DNA from: Aculops lycopersici
Taxonomy: Eukaryota > Arthropoda > Arachnida > Trombidiformes > Eriophyidae
NCBI GenBank assembly: GCA_015350385.1
Contig: WNKI01000005.1
Span: 696,266 to 760,265 of the forward strand
Length of the DNA: 64,000 bases
Direction of reading: 5' to 3'
Shown: piece by piece, positions 1-10,720 of the stretch
Position numbering within the stretch: the stretch's first letter is position 1
How the letters are laid out: each line of letters starts with the position of its first letter
Translations under genes and position numbers: made by a program
Notes under the pieces: model-generated
Database searches by the model: none
Seen by the model: only the letters and a program-made list of their open reading frames with translations
What the model was told of the DNA's origin: nothing

Positions 1-1781
1 TTGTTGTGACGCGAAGGCTTGAGGCTCCCATATATGGGCTCGCCAGGCGGCAAGTCAACAGCTAGTCAGTGAGTCGGCAAGCTAGCGGGCGAGTGTGGGA
101 TGGATTTGCAGCCGCAGCGCGGTGAGTTGCAACTCTCGTCGTCGTCGACGTTGTCTGTTGGTGGCCCGCCTAGACAACTGTCGCTGTCGCCGCCGATGTG
201 TTGCCGTGAATAAGCTTGCCATCGACTAGGCGTTTGATTGAGAGCGAGAGCGAGTGAGTTGGCGAGGAGAGCAAGAGTTTTAGGGTTTCACGTTGGTGTT
301 GTTGTTGGTTTTGCCTATGGAACTGTTGCTGCTTCCCCCTCCTCTTCTGAGCCAAAAGTGCCTCACGTTTCAAAAGTCTCGTTGCCTCACTTCTTGCGCA
401 TATTTCGTGGCCAAGTTTTACGATTTGCGCGCATGAGAGCAGTCGTCTCTAGCTCGCTGCTGGCAACACAGTAGACCGGTGAACCCAGCAAACGGAGAAC
501 TGTGCAAAGATTTGGCGGACGCACAGCGCAACAGGCGCACACCTTGACCTTCTTAAGGCATCGCGTCGCTATACGCCCACGCAGATTTGCTCTCGAAAAT
601 TTCAAGTTTACCTCCCCCTTCTCCTCCTAAGCTGCGCTCGCTAGCTACACTTACCTCTGCTGCCGCTCTGTTGCTCAAGCTTCGCGGGCGCACGCGCGCA
701 AGCCAACCCCTTCGAGCTCCCAGTAGTAGGGCCTAAATGGCGCAACACTTTGTCGCTGCCAGCGCGTCTGTCTATCTTGCTGGGATATTGTATGGGATTT
801 AGCGAGCAAAACGATTGTCGTGGGACGTCGACAACGACGAGCCGTTTGCGATGCTTGTTCCAGCAAATGTTGGCGGCCACATTGAATCTCGTGCTTCCCC
901 TTCCTCCTACTACTTTTGCAACCATTGCTCCGTGGTTACAACAAACAAACCTCAGGTAGATAGAGAGTGAGTGAGAGAATTGGATAGAAAACATTAGCGT
1001 CCCCAATCTGCATCCCCGAGCGCCAGCTGCTCGACACGATTACACTCGACACTTTCCGTGGTTCCGCCGCGTCGACGTCGGATGCTCTCGTTTCCTAGTC
1101 GCTGCAACGTCGGCCGCGCGATCTCGACGACTACGTACAATCCAAACGAGAGCTGCTCTCATCCCCCATTCAAGTTCAAGATCCCCGATAATATAACCTC
1201 AATTAACCGCCGCGAGACCTAGTACCGTGATTAGGAATAGTGTGGTTCAGTGTAATAGGAGTTTTATGCGTGGCCCACGAGATCAGAGAGGAACTGCAGC
1301 GAGGTTAGTGTAGCGCGGCTTTAGAGTTTATTAGGGAGCAAAACAAAAATCTAGGCAACGGATTCACCTCAACTAGGTTGACGCTAGCTAGCTATCTATC
1401 TAGTGTGTTGTAGCTGAGCTTCGGGTAAGCGAGTGCGCATATTGTTGTTGTTGTGATTTGTGTTTTTATCTAGCGAGAAGAAACTAGAGAGTTGGAGTTG
1501 AGCTTGAAAAATCAACTCAAAGTTGCGCATGATTTTGAGAGGAGCTAGAGAGATAGTCGATCAGTTTTGATTCGTGGTGCCTCACGATCAATTGATTGGA
1601 TAATTTTCATTCTTTTTGTCTCATAAAACACAACTGCTTTCTATTAGATCGCACAAATCCATTCAATCCGAAGAGAAGACATAACTCAAGTTGATATTAC
1701 CGGTCGCAAGCAACAAGTGAGAACACATAAACAAGACAAGTTATTCTCGAGCAACATCAACGAGCAGTAGAATTTAGCAAG
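1..1781 (+). other. Upstream region and probable 5' leader of the LIM gene
   Basis: No convincing coding sequence. Short open frames here lack family signatures and overlap one another on both strands. The DNA is rich in GAGCGAG-like runs and CpG around positions 240-260 and 1020-1110. The part just before 1782 is A-rich and reads like a 5' untranslated leader of the LIM-domain gene. A non-coding 5' exon may lie here, but I cannot place its borders. Confidence 0.4.
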
Positions 1782-4017
1782 ATGCCGTCAAAAATTGATC
1801 ACAATTTGATCCCGCCGGTAATTCGCGAGGCAGTCGATCCTGACATCTTGGCCCGAGCTCAGAGCATTGAGTGGTCGATTAATCGGGACACTGGAGAGGA
1901 TGAGCACGGATTCCTCGATGGAAGTAACGAGGATTACCTGTCAAGTCAGAATCTACTAAAAAAGAGCCACCATCTCCAGCAACCCTCGTCGCCCTCGGCT
2001 CCGGGTGGCAACAAGCGCAAGATGGTCGAGTGGTTAGACCAAAGTGTCAGCGGGCGCGATAGTGGATTCGAGCACACGCCCACCAGCCCATCGTTGGGCG
2101 GCGGCAAGGGCTCCGCGATGTCGCATCACAACGATAATGCCCTATCGTTCTACGATGATTTTGGGCCCACAAATGTGAGCAAGAATTCGGGCAGCATGAA
2201 GCGTCATCCACAGGGACAATACCCGTTTCCCATCTACAAGGTTAACCAGGAGCAACTGCAGGGCGACGTCACCTTTGAGGTGGCTCCACGAGCAAAGCCA
2301 GGCGAGCGCACCGTGCACTACGAGAAATCTTCGCGCGTCATGAACCAGGAGGAACTCGACGCCCTCGGTCTCGATCCGAACTTCTTTGGTCCAAACACCA
2401 AGACCACAATGGACGAGCAGGAGGAGGAGATGATAGAGACTTCCGTTTTGAAGGGCGGACGCGATGAGCTTGAGCAATTGTACAACTCAATGCGCATCGA
2501 CGAGGATGGATACTTTGACAGGCAACGTGCTAGGTCAATGTCGCCAGTGGGCAACAGGCGGCCAATTGAAGCGGAGAACAGCGAGCAGAGGCGCACAATT
2601 GTTTTTGGCTCCGTGAACGAGATTGACGCAGATAGGGAACAGGAGTTTTATCCTTACAGAGACGCGCACCAAGGAAAGGTAAGTGCTTCAATCTCTTTAT
2701 ATCTCTCTGTCTGTTTGTTTGTGTTAGATGATGACAAACATGATAGACAAATAGGTAGCTGAATTCGGAATCTAACTCAAAATAATCTCATTATATCACA
2801 TTTTCTACTCCAATGACCTCAAACTAGCCACTTCCGGGAGACAATGAGTACGGAACTTGGGGCAGTAGGTTCGACGAGAAGAAGCAATGGAAATTGTGCA
2901 ACGGCCAGTGGATTAGGGTTGGAGAGCCCAAGCCCAAGCCAAAGCCACCGGCCCAGGAGAAGTACATGGCCGAGCGGGTTAAATGTAAGCCACCGAAGAG
3001 GATTCAGGTAGCCAAGGCAGAACCAGTTAGATTGTTATCACCACAGGGTAGTATAGACAATGATTCAGATAATGATGGAGAGCTAGATAGTAGTTTAGAG
3101 CCAACTAGAGTGGCGCCCTCACCACAGCGTAGTTTTAGTAGATCGCCTCCATCCCTTAGACGTAGTTTAACGCCAGATTTAGACTTAGATTTAGGACCCA
3201 GGTCAGCAACGCCATCGCCACCGCCACCAGTAGTTAGGGCGCCAGCACGTAGGGCAAAGGCCAAAGATTTAGCGAGCGACAGGAAACCAGCGAAGAGGCT
3301 GGAGCCCGCCGAGGTATATGACAACGACTTTGTTGAGCCTGCAAATGATACTAAACGACCCCTTGAATCGTCATTGAAACCCCAAAAACCTACAAAAACA
3401 GGTACCATCTTGCTGGAGCCAATTAGGCCACCGACGCCGCCATTGGAGGAGATCAAGGTTGAGCCAATACAGCCAACCTACGTGGAGATGAAGAAGCCAT
3501 TAAAGCGTAAGTATTGTGATAGAAGTTTTGTCTCTTTTACTTTTTGTGGCCACCTGTTGCTGTTGCGCCTTCTTCTGTTGGTGCTATCAAGAATGGCCAA
3601 GTAGATTGAAATACAGGGTTTACTAATCGACAATGCATCTTTTACCTTGATAAAAACACCACAGAACCCGAGGGAGAGGAGGAAAAGATGATGGAGGACC
3701 CGAACTTGATGTGGATGCGCATGGGGCCAGCCCAATACGGTCCCCCATTTGGATCTATGCGCCGCAGGAAGGCACGCGAAGAGGAGTGGGTCGGACCGCC
3801 TTGCGAGCTTTGCCACAAGCAAATCGAGGAACGAAGATGTATGTTGGCCGAGAATATGAAGTTTCACTGTTGGCACTTTGCCTGCTCATTCTGTCTCAAA
3901 ACCCTGAAACCAGCGGACTTTTTGATCGCCGAGGCAGACAGAAAACCCTATTGCTTAAACTGTCACAAGCGCGAGTTTCCCGAGATTCCACTGGCCAATC
4001 TGAAGCTCGAGGAGTAG
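1782..4017 (+). CDS. Single-LIM-domain protein, three coding exons
   Basis: Exons inferred as 1782-2678, 2828-3506 and 3665-4017, joined in frame at GTAAGT donors and AG acceptors, giving about 642 aa. The first ~525 residues are charged and proline-rich, with no recognised domain and repeated short Pro-Lys runs. The C-terminus (residues ~572-626) is one LIM zinc-binding domain. It starts CELC, has a central HxxHxxCxxC run and ends CLNC. The fourth zinc ligand is His rather than Cys, as in the first LIM domain of Prickle and Testin, but no PET domain is visible. LIM domains mediate protein-protein contacts, often at actin structures. A single C-terminal LIM after a long disordered region also recalls UNC-95-like muscle attachment proteins, but that is a loose architectural match. 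The ATG at 1782 is the first in this frame. The 3' end faces the SENP gene. Confidence 0.8.
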
Positions 4018-4201
4018 TGGTCATCTTGATTACGTACGGAAAGCTTTCTATATTTACTCGTGAATCTACCTGGATATGGTTACCTCGCCAAGAAGGAACG
4101 AAGAAGAAGGAGTAGACGCCAAGACATACGAAGTCCGTGTAAATATTTTCAAGGAAAAATACATCACCAGGTTCATGTTATATCACCTGGCCCGATCAAG
4201 C

Positions 4202-4207
4202 AATAAA
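4202..4207 (+). terminator. Polyadenylation signal AATAAA of the LIM gene
   Basis: Canonical AATAAA about 185 bases after the LIM stop codon, in A/T-rich 3' UTR sequence. Confidence 0.55.
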
Positions 4208-4664
4208 AGTGATTCATTCGAGCAACAACAAAACTAACCCAAGAATCAATTTAGATTCAATACTCAACCATCAATCGAAACTCAGTCATGATATTGGCAA
4301 AATATACACACCTTCAGATTGAATGGGCAGTAATAATAATAATATTAATATCAATAACTAAACATGTTCTACTTTGAACATATACATCTACTCAACAAAG
4401 TTTTCTTCTTCGCTTGTGAGTGTTTCTTGACTTGTTCCCTTGACTTGTTGTGGTGGATATATATATATTCACCACAACTGTGAGTGAGAGTTCAGGATCA
4501 CATATCGCCTTAACAAACTCGGTACATCGCTTTGAGATTATGCTCATGATTATCACGATTTGTATCCTCATCTTTGGTCATCTATAGCGCATTGGATCTA
4601 TTGGAAACAATTATAGTTGCTATCAATTTATATAAATATATCTCTTCTGATCTACGTCTCAGAC
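4208..4664. other. Tail-to-tail intergenic DNA between LIM and SENP genes
   Basis: A/T-rich sequence with the 3' ends of two convergent genes. It contains an imperfect palindrome at 4448-4477 whose arms TTGTGGTG and CACCACAA flank an alternating AT run. No coding sequence seen. Confidence 0.5.
4448..4477. repeat. AT-cored inverted repeat
   Basis: 8-bp arms (TTGTGGTG / CACCACAA) around about 12 bases of alternating AT that is itself self-complementary. It could form a cruciform or a 3'-end hairpin between convergent genes. Function unknown. Confidence 0.5.
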
Positions 4665-5585
4665 TCAGTCTATTGTAACGGGTCGCTCCTGAAATGCCGC
4701 CTTAAGAGCCAGTCTTTTCTCTCTTGCGTCAATGTTCCACACCATTGATAGGTCTTCCTGTGATCTCATACGAGCGAAATTTTCATCGATATTTCTGAGA
4801 AACATCTCGACAAAATGTAATAGGTACACTCCACAATCGTATCCATTAGTCTGTTTTGGAACCCTAGCATAGTAGGTTCTAAAGACAGAAGGCTCGGAGA
4901 ATAGTGGAGTTTTTTCACCTGGTTTCTCAATCCTTGACCACCTCTTCGATAGGAACTTCCTTAGGGGGCGAGCTAGCACACTGCTGCCCATTCCTCCTGA
5001 TAGGGAATCCAAAAAGATGAAGCATGGCTCTTTTATCTTTCTAGCCAAAATTTTGATTCCAGGACTTAATTTGGTTTGCAATACTTTTGGTTCGTCATCA
5101 TCTAATTCAATTGGAACCCTCCTTGGATAGCAAATAAATATAAGAAACCAATGATGACGATGGCACACTGGCACTATGAGGAAATCTTTTGAGAATATTT
5201 TCACTTCTTTGTCCCATCTCAGAATTTTATCGGGATTCTTGGGCGAGGGTTCTCCATTTATATTTCTATAGACCCTTGAGAGTCCAGTGTAGAAGAATGA
5301 ATTGAATATATGAACCTTACTATGGATTTTTGTACTCTGCTTCTCGTATAATGAACTGAGATACCAATTAACAATTGTGTCGTTCAACTCTTTGCGAGGT
5401 TCCAGAAGGGTGATCGGATCGACCGGAACCTCGACGATTTCCTGCTCCCGATCGTTATCATCGTCCTCTTTTCTTCGGACTGGCTTTTTGTCTTCCTCCC
5501 TTAGTTCTCTGATCTCGGGCTTACTGTAGGTTATTTTCGACCTCTTGAGTCTCTCGAATCCATCAATATCTGTTAATTCGTCCAT
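4665..5585 (-). CDS. Ulp1/SENP-family SUMO protease (peptidase C48)
   Basis: About 306 aa, intronless. It cleaves SUMO (or NEDD8-like) modifiers from proteins. The catalytic residues appear in the family order and context: His145 in CHRHHW, Asp193 in FLDSL, Gln245 in KQTNGYDCG and Cys251 in the same motif. The catalytic domain fills most of the protein, with a short Lys/Glu-rich N-terminal region (residues ~15-50) instead of the long regulatory N-termini of animal SENP6/7. The open frame continues 14 codons upstream without an ATG until a TAG, so I chose the first ATG (5585). An upstream exon would be the alternative. It is divergent from MED19 (349 bp between start codons) and convergent with the LIM gene. 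Assignment to a particular SENP subfamily is uncertain; the spacing between motifs suggests SENP6/7-like rather than SENP1. Confidence 0.88.
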   Translation of the reverse strand: MDELTDIDGFERLKRSKITYSKPEIRELREEDKKPVRRKEDDDNDREQEIVEVPVDPITLLEPRKELNDTIVNWYLSSLYEKQSTKIHSKVHIFNSFFYTGLSRVYRNINGEPSPKNPDKILRWDKEVKIFSKDFLIVPVCHRHHWFLIFICYPRRVPIELDDDEPKVLQTKLSPGIKILARKIKEPCFIFLDSLSGGMGSSVLARPLRKFLSKRWSRIEKPGEKTPLFSEPSVFRTYYARVPKQTNGYDCGVYLLHFVEMFLRNIDENFARMRSQEDLSMVWNIDAREKRLALKAAFQERPVTID

Positions 5586-5934
5586 CGGACGGATAGATAC
5601 ATCAGGTGATGATGTTGGAATAAGCAATGATACATGGAGTATGTTTGAATAATAAATAATATCACAATTTGAATACTAAATTGGCCAGATTTTTGAGACA
5701 AGTTGACGGCGAGCCAAGTTGAGATCTTTGTTTACTTATTTCACGCACACGAAGCGCGTCGTTCAAAAAAATTCTTGTGTCCGCCTCGGAAAGAGAAACA
5801 AATAATCATTTCGCTATACAGCTCAAAATGTTTATATTTAGATCGTAATCACTGTATCGTCGTATTATCTATATAGTTTACCCTGAGAATCGCAATATAT
5901 TCGACGATACGGGCACCACCCCACCGCCGGCACC
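5586..5934. promoter_or_regulatory. Probable bidirectional promoter, SENP / MED19
   Basis: 349 bases between the start codons of two divergent genes. The centre (5740-5800) is CpG-containing while the flanks are A/T-rich. No TATA box could be placed with confidence. Confidence 0.5.
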
Positions 5935-6549
5935 ATGTCACATAGCCAAAGTAGGCCAGATTCTTCTGGAAACCTCAAAATGAGGATTGGTCTTCGAGAA
6001 GGTAACACTCCGTCCATTGTATACTCGGGGCCATTTTATTTGATGAGAGATATACCAGAACCAAATAAGGATACTGGAGCAGCAAATCTTGTTGACAAAG
6101 TTCGTAAAAACTATGCTAAAATGTTAGTTAAGAAGGAATCAAAGAAAAACGAACTCAGCTGCTTCTTACACCACCTGACAGACGTCAATTTACCGCAGGG
6201 TTTGGGCGATCCCGGTAGCACATTACAATCCTTATTAGAAACTAGGATAATTAGTAACAAAGAAATTTTACCCATGACTGCTACCCAGGCAATAGGATTC
6301 CGTTTGTTAGCTGGACCACTACCCCCTCAATATAGGCTCTTTAACCCAGTAGTCCACAAGAAGCACAAAAAGCACAAAAAGAAGCAGAGAAGCCATAATC
6401 CCGATCATCATCAGGCTATCGGCGATGGCTCTGGGCCGTCGGAAATAATCGATCCCGCTTTAGCAGAGCGTAAGAAGAAAGAGAAAAAGAAAGAGAAGAA
6501 GAAGGATAAGAAAGATAAGAAGGAAAAGAAACGAAAGATTCAGGTGTGA
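5935..6549 (+). CDS. MED19: Mediator complex subunit 19
   Basis: 204 aa, intronless. MED19 is a head-module-associated subunit of the Mediator co-activator, bridging DNA-bound regulators to RNA polymerase II in the nucleus. The family signature is clear: GPFYLMRDIPEP near residue 40, then a conserved acidic/hydrophobic region, then GFRLLAGPLPPQYRLF near residue 125. These are followed by a Lys/His-rich HKKHKKHKKK stretch and a final basic Lys-Glu tail, which in other species is nuclear-targeting. The ATG sits in a good context (GGCACC before it). The length is slightly below the ~240 aa of vertebrate MED19. It is head to head with the SENP gene and tail to tail with DRAP1. Confidence 0.95.
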   Translation: MSHSQSRPDSSGNLKMRIGLREGNTPSIVYSGPFYLMRDIPEPNKDTGAANLVDKVRKNYAKMLVKKESKKNELSCFLHHLTDVNLPQGLGDPGSTLQSLLETRIISNKEILPMTATQAIGFRLLAGPLPPQYRLFNPVVHKKHKKHKKKQRSHNPDHHQAIGDGSGPSEIIDPALAERKKKEKKKEKKKDKKDKKEKKRKIQV

Positions 6550-6733
6550 TTGCTCAATTAACAGGGAAACTTTTAATATTATATCTTCGACAACGTGCAT
6601 AGTTATTTTGTATCCTTGTTGCATGTATATCAACATGAAGGTTCGCAACTGCCTGTTCGGGATTACAATCGCAAACCACCAGTATTGTTCTTCTTTATGC
6701 CTTACTACTAACTCTACTACTATATACTAAAAG

Positions 6734-7006
6734 TTATAAAGTATCTATGAGATCACGTAACAATTGAAATCTGTCATTGTTGTTGATAGCTATCTTCAGA
6801 TGAGATATTGTCAATGTTCTTGCATTTCTTGACTTAGTTACCTCGCTTGCTTCTTTTAACAAACTCTCGAGGAACATCTCCAATGCTTTCGACATGATGA
6901 ATGGCACTGACAATCCAATCTTGCCCACTTCCTCGTCTGATTGCATGATCCGCTTTATCCGTGACGGGGAGAAACGGGCGTCATACTTCTTTCCTTTGGT
7001 GGGCAT
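6734..7006 (-). CDS. DRAP1: NC2-alpha / DRAP1 histone-fold corepressor, short form
   Basis: 90 aa, intronless. DRAP1 pairs with DR1 (NC2-beta) through a histone fold and clamps TBP on promoters, blocking TFIIA/TFIIB entry. The conserved features are all present: a basic start, [20 protein letters not shown], then [18 protein letters not shown] and [13 protein letters not shown]. The protein stops right after the histone fold (RDLIDTL). Animal relatives normally carry a further acidic and proline-rich C-terminal tail of roughly 100 residues. I see no donor site near the stop that would add an exon. It is divergent from COG8, 350 bp between start codons. Confidence 0.93.
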   Translation of the reverse strand: MPTKGKKYDARFSPSRIKRIMQSDEEVGKIGLSVPFIMSKALEMFLESLLKEASEVTKSRNARTLTISHLKIAINNNDRFQLLRDLIDTL

Positions 7007-7356
7007 TTTCCAACATTTAATGTTTCGGTTCTATCCTGATGTTGGGCATAAATTTTGATTTGAATAGACGTTGATAGGATATGATATAAGTATGTTGGTT
7101 TACAGATGTTACTTGCATCAAGTGGCGAGATTGTTTATTTTTCTAACGCGTTGTAGGGGATATCTCTCTTGTGCGAGTTGATGTTTTTATTCATGTCGTC
7201 GCCTCACGCAAGTCGTTAAGAATGTTTTGCTGTAAATGCCAGCAGCGCCACACGCACCCAGGTCGTGAAGCCTATTAGGTGTCGGGGGATTTGCAACTAA
7301 TTCCCTAACATTCCAACCTTATTAATTTATCGAAACCCTGATTATCACAATAAAGA
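7007..7356. promoter_or_regulatory. Probable bidirectional promoter, DRAP1 / COG8
   Basis: 350 bases between two divergent start codons. It is A/T-rich with a CpG-bearing centre (about 7150-7270). No recognised core motif could be assigned confidently. Confidence 0.5.
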
Positions 7357-8983
7357 ATGACCTCACCGAAAATCGAATCTGTAGAGTCGAGATTCGACGT
7401 CATATTGAAGGCTCTAAACAAACACGACGAGATTCTATCGAAGGTACGTAACCAAATTGCACCTGGTGTGAACAACATTATGATTTAAATGATTTCGACA
7501 TTCTAACTGACTTCCAAAATTCCAATGACCTGTACCCTAGCTTGACCAAGTGGATGAAATAAACTCTGTGATTAACGATGAATATCTCAAACCTTTAATA
7601 TGTAGCGCCTCGGATGTTAATACCAATCTAAGCAATTTCAATTTGAGAGGTTACAGCTACCAGAATTTACTGGAGCAAGGTGATGAAGCCAATGCCATCC
7701 TCGAACTATCCTCAAGATTGAAAGATTGTGTCACTGATCCAAATAGATTTTTAGAAGCAACCCAACTACTAAGTTACATCGATCAGTTGAATAAGAAGTA
7801 TTCAAATCAAGTCCCCATATTAGAATCAGTTCACAAGCTATCCGAATGCCAACGCAAGAATCTCATCGATAGTCTATGCTCGAGATTGGAAAACCTCTAC
7901 GAATCACCTCGAGATAATGTCATGCAACTTGTCAACAACCTGATCATTTGTGGCAAATTCACGGCAAGAGATTTGAAACTCAAGTACCTACAAGCTCGTG
8001 ATCGTTGGTTCAATAACCTTTGCAAGCAACAGGGGAGCTCGTTTACAAAGTTGGTATCAGTTTACTCGGGCGCGCTTTCAATGATTTACGAGGAATATAA
8101 AAGTATCTTTAGTGACTCCAACGAGCTTTTAGATCGAAATCATATGGCTGTTTTGAGCTCCGACTCGACCAAAGAGGATGGCGCTATAATCAACAGTTGG
8201 CTTCTACTCAAGACATCTATTTTCATTGCATCGCTAGAAGCTTATCTCAAGACATTCGAACAGACTGGTACTCTAACTCCCACTGCTTTTGCTGATACTG
8301 TGAAAAAATGTTTCGATCTAACTGGTCGTCTAGCTGCCATCGGATTTGACTTTAGTGCACAACTGAAACCCTTATTCTATCAGACTTTGGAAGATGAAAT
8401 CAAATTAAGCATCAGCAAGGCGACCACACAATTCGAGTCTGCATTTGCAACAACAGTATCAAAGTCAATTGAGTCACTGCTGCTACCTGTTGACCACAAG
8501 CTCCTCAGAATAGCAAATATGAAGCCTGAAGAGCAAGTGCCTAAATCAATCGATCATTATCCGATATTTAAAATCTATTGCTTGCAGCTAATCGAGTCAT
8601 TGAGGTGGCTACAAACCTCGAGTAACTTGCTCCCACCAATCAATCTCTGTGTTACGACGTATAGCTCACTTAACGGGTCCTTAGTACGTGTCATGAAGGC
8701 CCTGGCAATAATATTGAACACAGATAACAATGCAAATCACCCGATTCTATCGAAGATCGCAATATCTTTTATCACAGAAGTCTTACCATTTATCAGCAGC
8801 TTTTGTGAAAAACTATTCCCTGAAAAAGTTTTGCTGGGTGCAATAGGATTATCCAAATCCGAATTCAAGAGTGCTCTCTCTAATCGAAATGACGATTTGA
8901 ACGACTTCTGTTTGGATATCAAGAGCATCGCTGAGCCATTGAGAATTACTATGCCTGTCTTGATGAGCACCATTGAAAGATGA
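7357..8983 (+). CDS. COG8: Conserved oligomeric Golgi complex subunit 8
   Basis: Exons 7357-7443 and 7541-8983, joined in phase 0 (donor AAG|GTACGT, acceptor CCCTAG), giving 509 aa. COG8 is a lobe B subunit of the COG tether that directs retrograde vesicle traffic in the Golgi. Recognition rests on the conserved middle: LKLKYLQARDRW (near residue 175), EEYKSIFSD (near 215), an INSWLLLKTSIFIASLEAYL helix and GFDFSAQLKPLFYQ. A late FLxxxLPFI-type helix followed by a LFPEKVLLGAIGLSKSEF-like segment matches the C-terminal part of the family. The first ~60 residues are less like COG8 and lack the usual early conserved block, so the N-terminus is diverged or the first exon is incompletely modelled. 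It is shorter than human COG8 (about 612 aa). Confidence 0.85.
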
Positions 8984-9487
8984 AATTTAATTCATCAGTT
9001 CGAAGTTGATAAGTCTATGTCATAGAGTTAAACACTCACACTAAACTTCTAGATGTCAAAATTGGATTCTTTGCTTTTGGGAATACATGTTAAAATTCGC
9101 GATGCTTTTTTAAGACAACAACCTAGTTTAAGAGCCACAGGAAGAGCACTGCCGCTGGATTAATCGCTCTGAAAGGTGGCCTAGGTATCCCAAACATCGC
9201 TATTGTGACTGTAGAATAGCATCGTTGGTCGGCAACAATGATCTTCTAAAACTGAACTAGGAGGCTAATAGCTTAGGAGGGTTGCGTGATGAAAGATGAG
9301 ATTTGGATGGAAATAGCTCGTAACTAGGATATTTTCGCATCAACGAATGAAGCCAGTTGGTGTTGAAAGTTACTCAGGCAGAACATCGATTGAATTATCA
9401 ATACCCAAATACCGTGAGTTCACGGTTATTTATTAAAATATGTGGTCTATATACATTGCATGCTCAAGGTGTCAAAGATATATCGAT
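8984..9487. other. Tail-to-tail intergenic DNA, COG8 / ECI2
   Basis: 3' ends of two convergent genes. No coding sequence seen. The antisense AATAAA at 9429-9434 probably serves the ECI2 gene. Confidence 0.5.
9429..9434 (-). terminator. Polyadenylation signal of the ECI2-like gene
   Basis: AATAAA on the minus strand, about 55 bases past the stop codon at 9488. Confidence 0.55.
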
Positions 9488-10384
9488 CTATTTCTTAGCT
9501 CGCGCAAAGAACTTTTGTATAGCATCGGTACACTCCTCGCCCATCCAGCACTCAAGGATTTCATCACATTCTCGTTTGTTGGCCTTATGTAGTAAGCTTT
9601 TAGTATCCGGATCTCTAGTTAAAGACTTGCTTACAGTTAATGCCTTTGGATAACACGCGCTCACTATTCCTTGTTTCCCATACAATAGCTTGTCTAGTGC
9701 CATATTGAACTCATTCGAAGATACTACCTCCGAGACTAGACCATAATCTCTAGCCTTATTGGCATCCCAGGTCATGTTTAGCATTAACATTTCGCTAGCT
9801 CTCGTTCTACCCATAATTTGTGGAAAGGTAATTGATGAACAAGCTTCTGGACATTGTCCAAGGGCAGTGAATGGAGTTTGGAAGGTTGCCTTGTCGCTGG
9901 CAAGGACATAATCACAGAGAGGCAGGGTTGTGACAGGAATACCCACAGCCGGTCCGTTGACGGCAGCAATAAGAAACTTCTCCAAGTTTATAAGACTGCC
10001 CACAAATGCCTCAAGAATTTCTTTAGACTTCGTCAAGCCAGCCCTGATGCCATCGGGATCCTTCATGGCTCGAGTAAAGTTTGTCAAGTCATTGCCACTG
10101 GAGTAGTAGTCGCCCTCACCAGTTAAAACAATTGCTTTGATTGACTTATCGGGATTGACTTTGGTGAATGTCTCGGTCATTTGGACATACATCTCCTTTG
10201 TAAAGGCGTTAAACTTGGCAGGTCTATCAAATTTAATCCACAACACCTGTTTCTTCGGCTCTACAAGTATTCCCTCACACTTTGAGTGGTAGTCCGTTGA
10301 TTGATAACGAGAGCTTAATATGTTGACACATGATTTTTGACGTCCGGTGGCTCTAACCAAGCTAATAGAAAAGTTTCTCAGCAT
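9488..10384 (-). CDS. ECI2: Enoyl-CoA delta-isomerase (ECI2-like), mitochondrial-type
   Basis: 298 aa from the ATG at 10384, intronless. A crotonase-fold enzyme that shifts cis-3/trans-3 double bonds to trans-2 enoyl-CoA in beta-oxidation of unsaturated fatty acids. The fold signatures are FDRPAKFNAFTKEMY, GDYYSSGNDLTNF (oxyanion loop), VNGPAVGI and TFQTPFTALGQCPEACSS. The last contains the Glu expected to be the catalytic base in ECI2. The start MLRNFSISLVRATGRQ is Arg-rich and acid-free, as in mitochondrial presequences. There is no acyl-CoA-binding domain at the N-terminus, and the C-terminus ends RAKK rather than an SKL-type peroxisomal signal. A mitochondrial location is therefore inferred. 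It is divergent from NDUFB2. Confidence 0.9.
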   Translation of the reverse strand: MLRNFSISLVRATGRQKSCVNILSSRYQSTDYHSKCEGILVEPKKQVLWIKFDRPAKFNAFTKEMYVQMTETFTKVNPDKSIKAIVLTGEGDYYSSGNDLTNFTRAMKDPDGIRAGLTKSKEILEAFVGSLINLEKFLIAAVNGPAVGIPVTTLPLCDYVLASDKATFQTPFTALGQCPEACSSITFPQIMGRTRASEMLMLNMTWDANKARDYGLVSEVVSSNEFNMALDKLLYGKQGIVSACYPKALTVSKSLTRDPDTKSLLHKANKRECDEILECWMGEECTDAIQKFFARAKK

Positions 10385-10720
10385 TTTGACTTGTTTGTAA
10401 CTGAGCAATAAATCAATAAGTCTAAATCAATAAGTAAGAGATGAAATGAATGAGCCAAAATTTAGAAAATAGTATACGCAAATTGTTTGTTGTGCTCCTC
10501 CCCCACTGGGCCGCGAGCGAAGTGGGCGTGGCACAAGTCCCACTCAATTCTTGTTCATGCGACGAGAAAAATAACAACGACCTTCTACAGTATTTATTGT
10601 TATGGTGTGGATATCTACAAGGCTCGTAGTCTAATCTCATAAAGACTCTATTTTTGCTCTATTATTATTGGATGGGATAGCAGATATTAGAGTAGAGATT
10701 TGATTAAAATAATCATCAAG
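10385..10720. promoter_or_regulatory. Probable bidirectional promoter, ECI2 / NDUFB2
   Basis: 336 bases between divergent start codons of two mitochondrial-protein genes. A GGGCGTGGC box (10524-10532), matching the KLF/SP-type CACCC/GC-box consensus, lies near the middle in a short GC-rich island. Confidence 0.55.
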
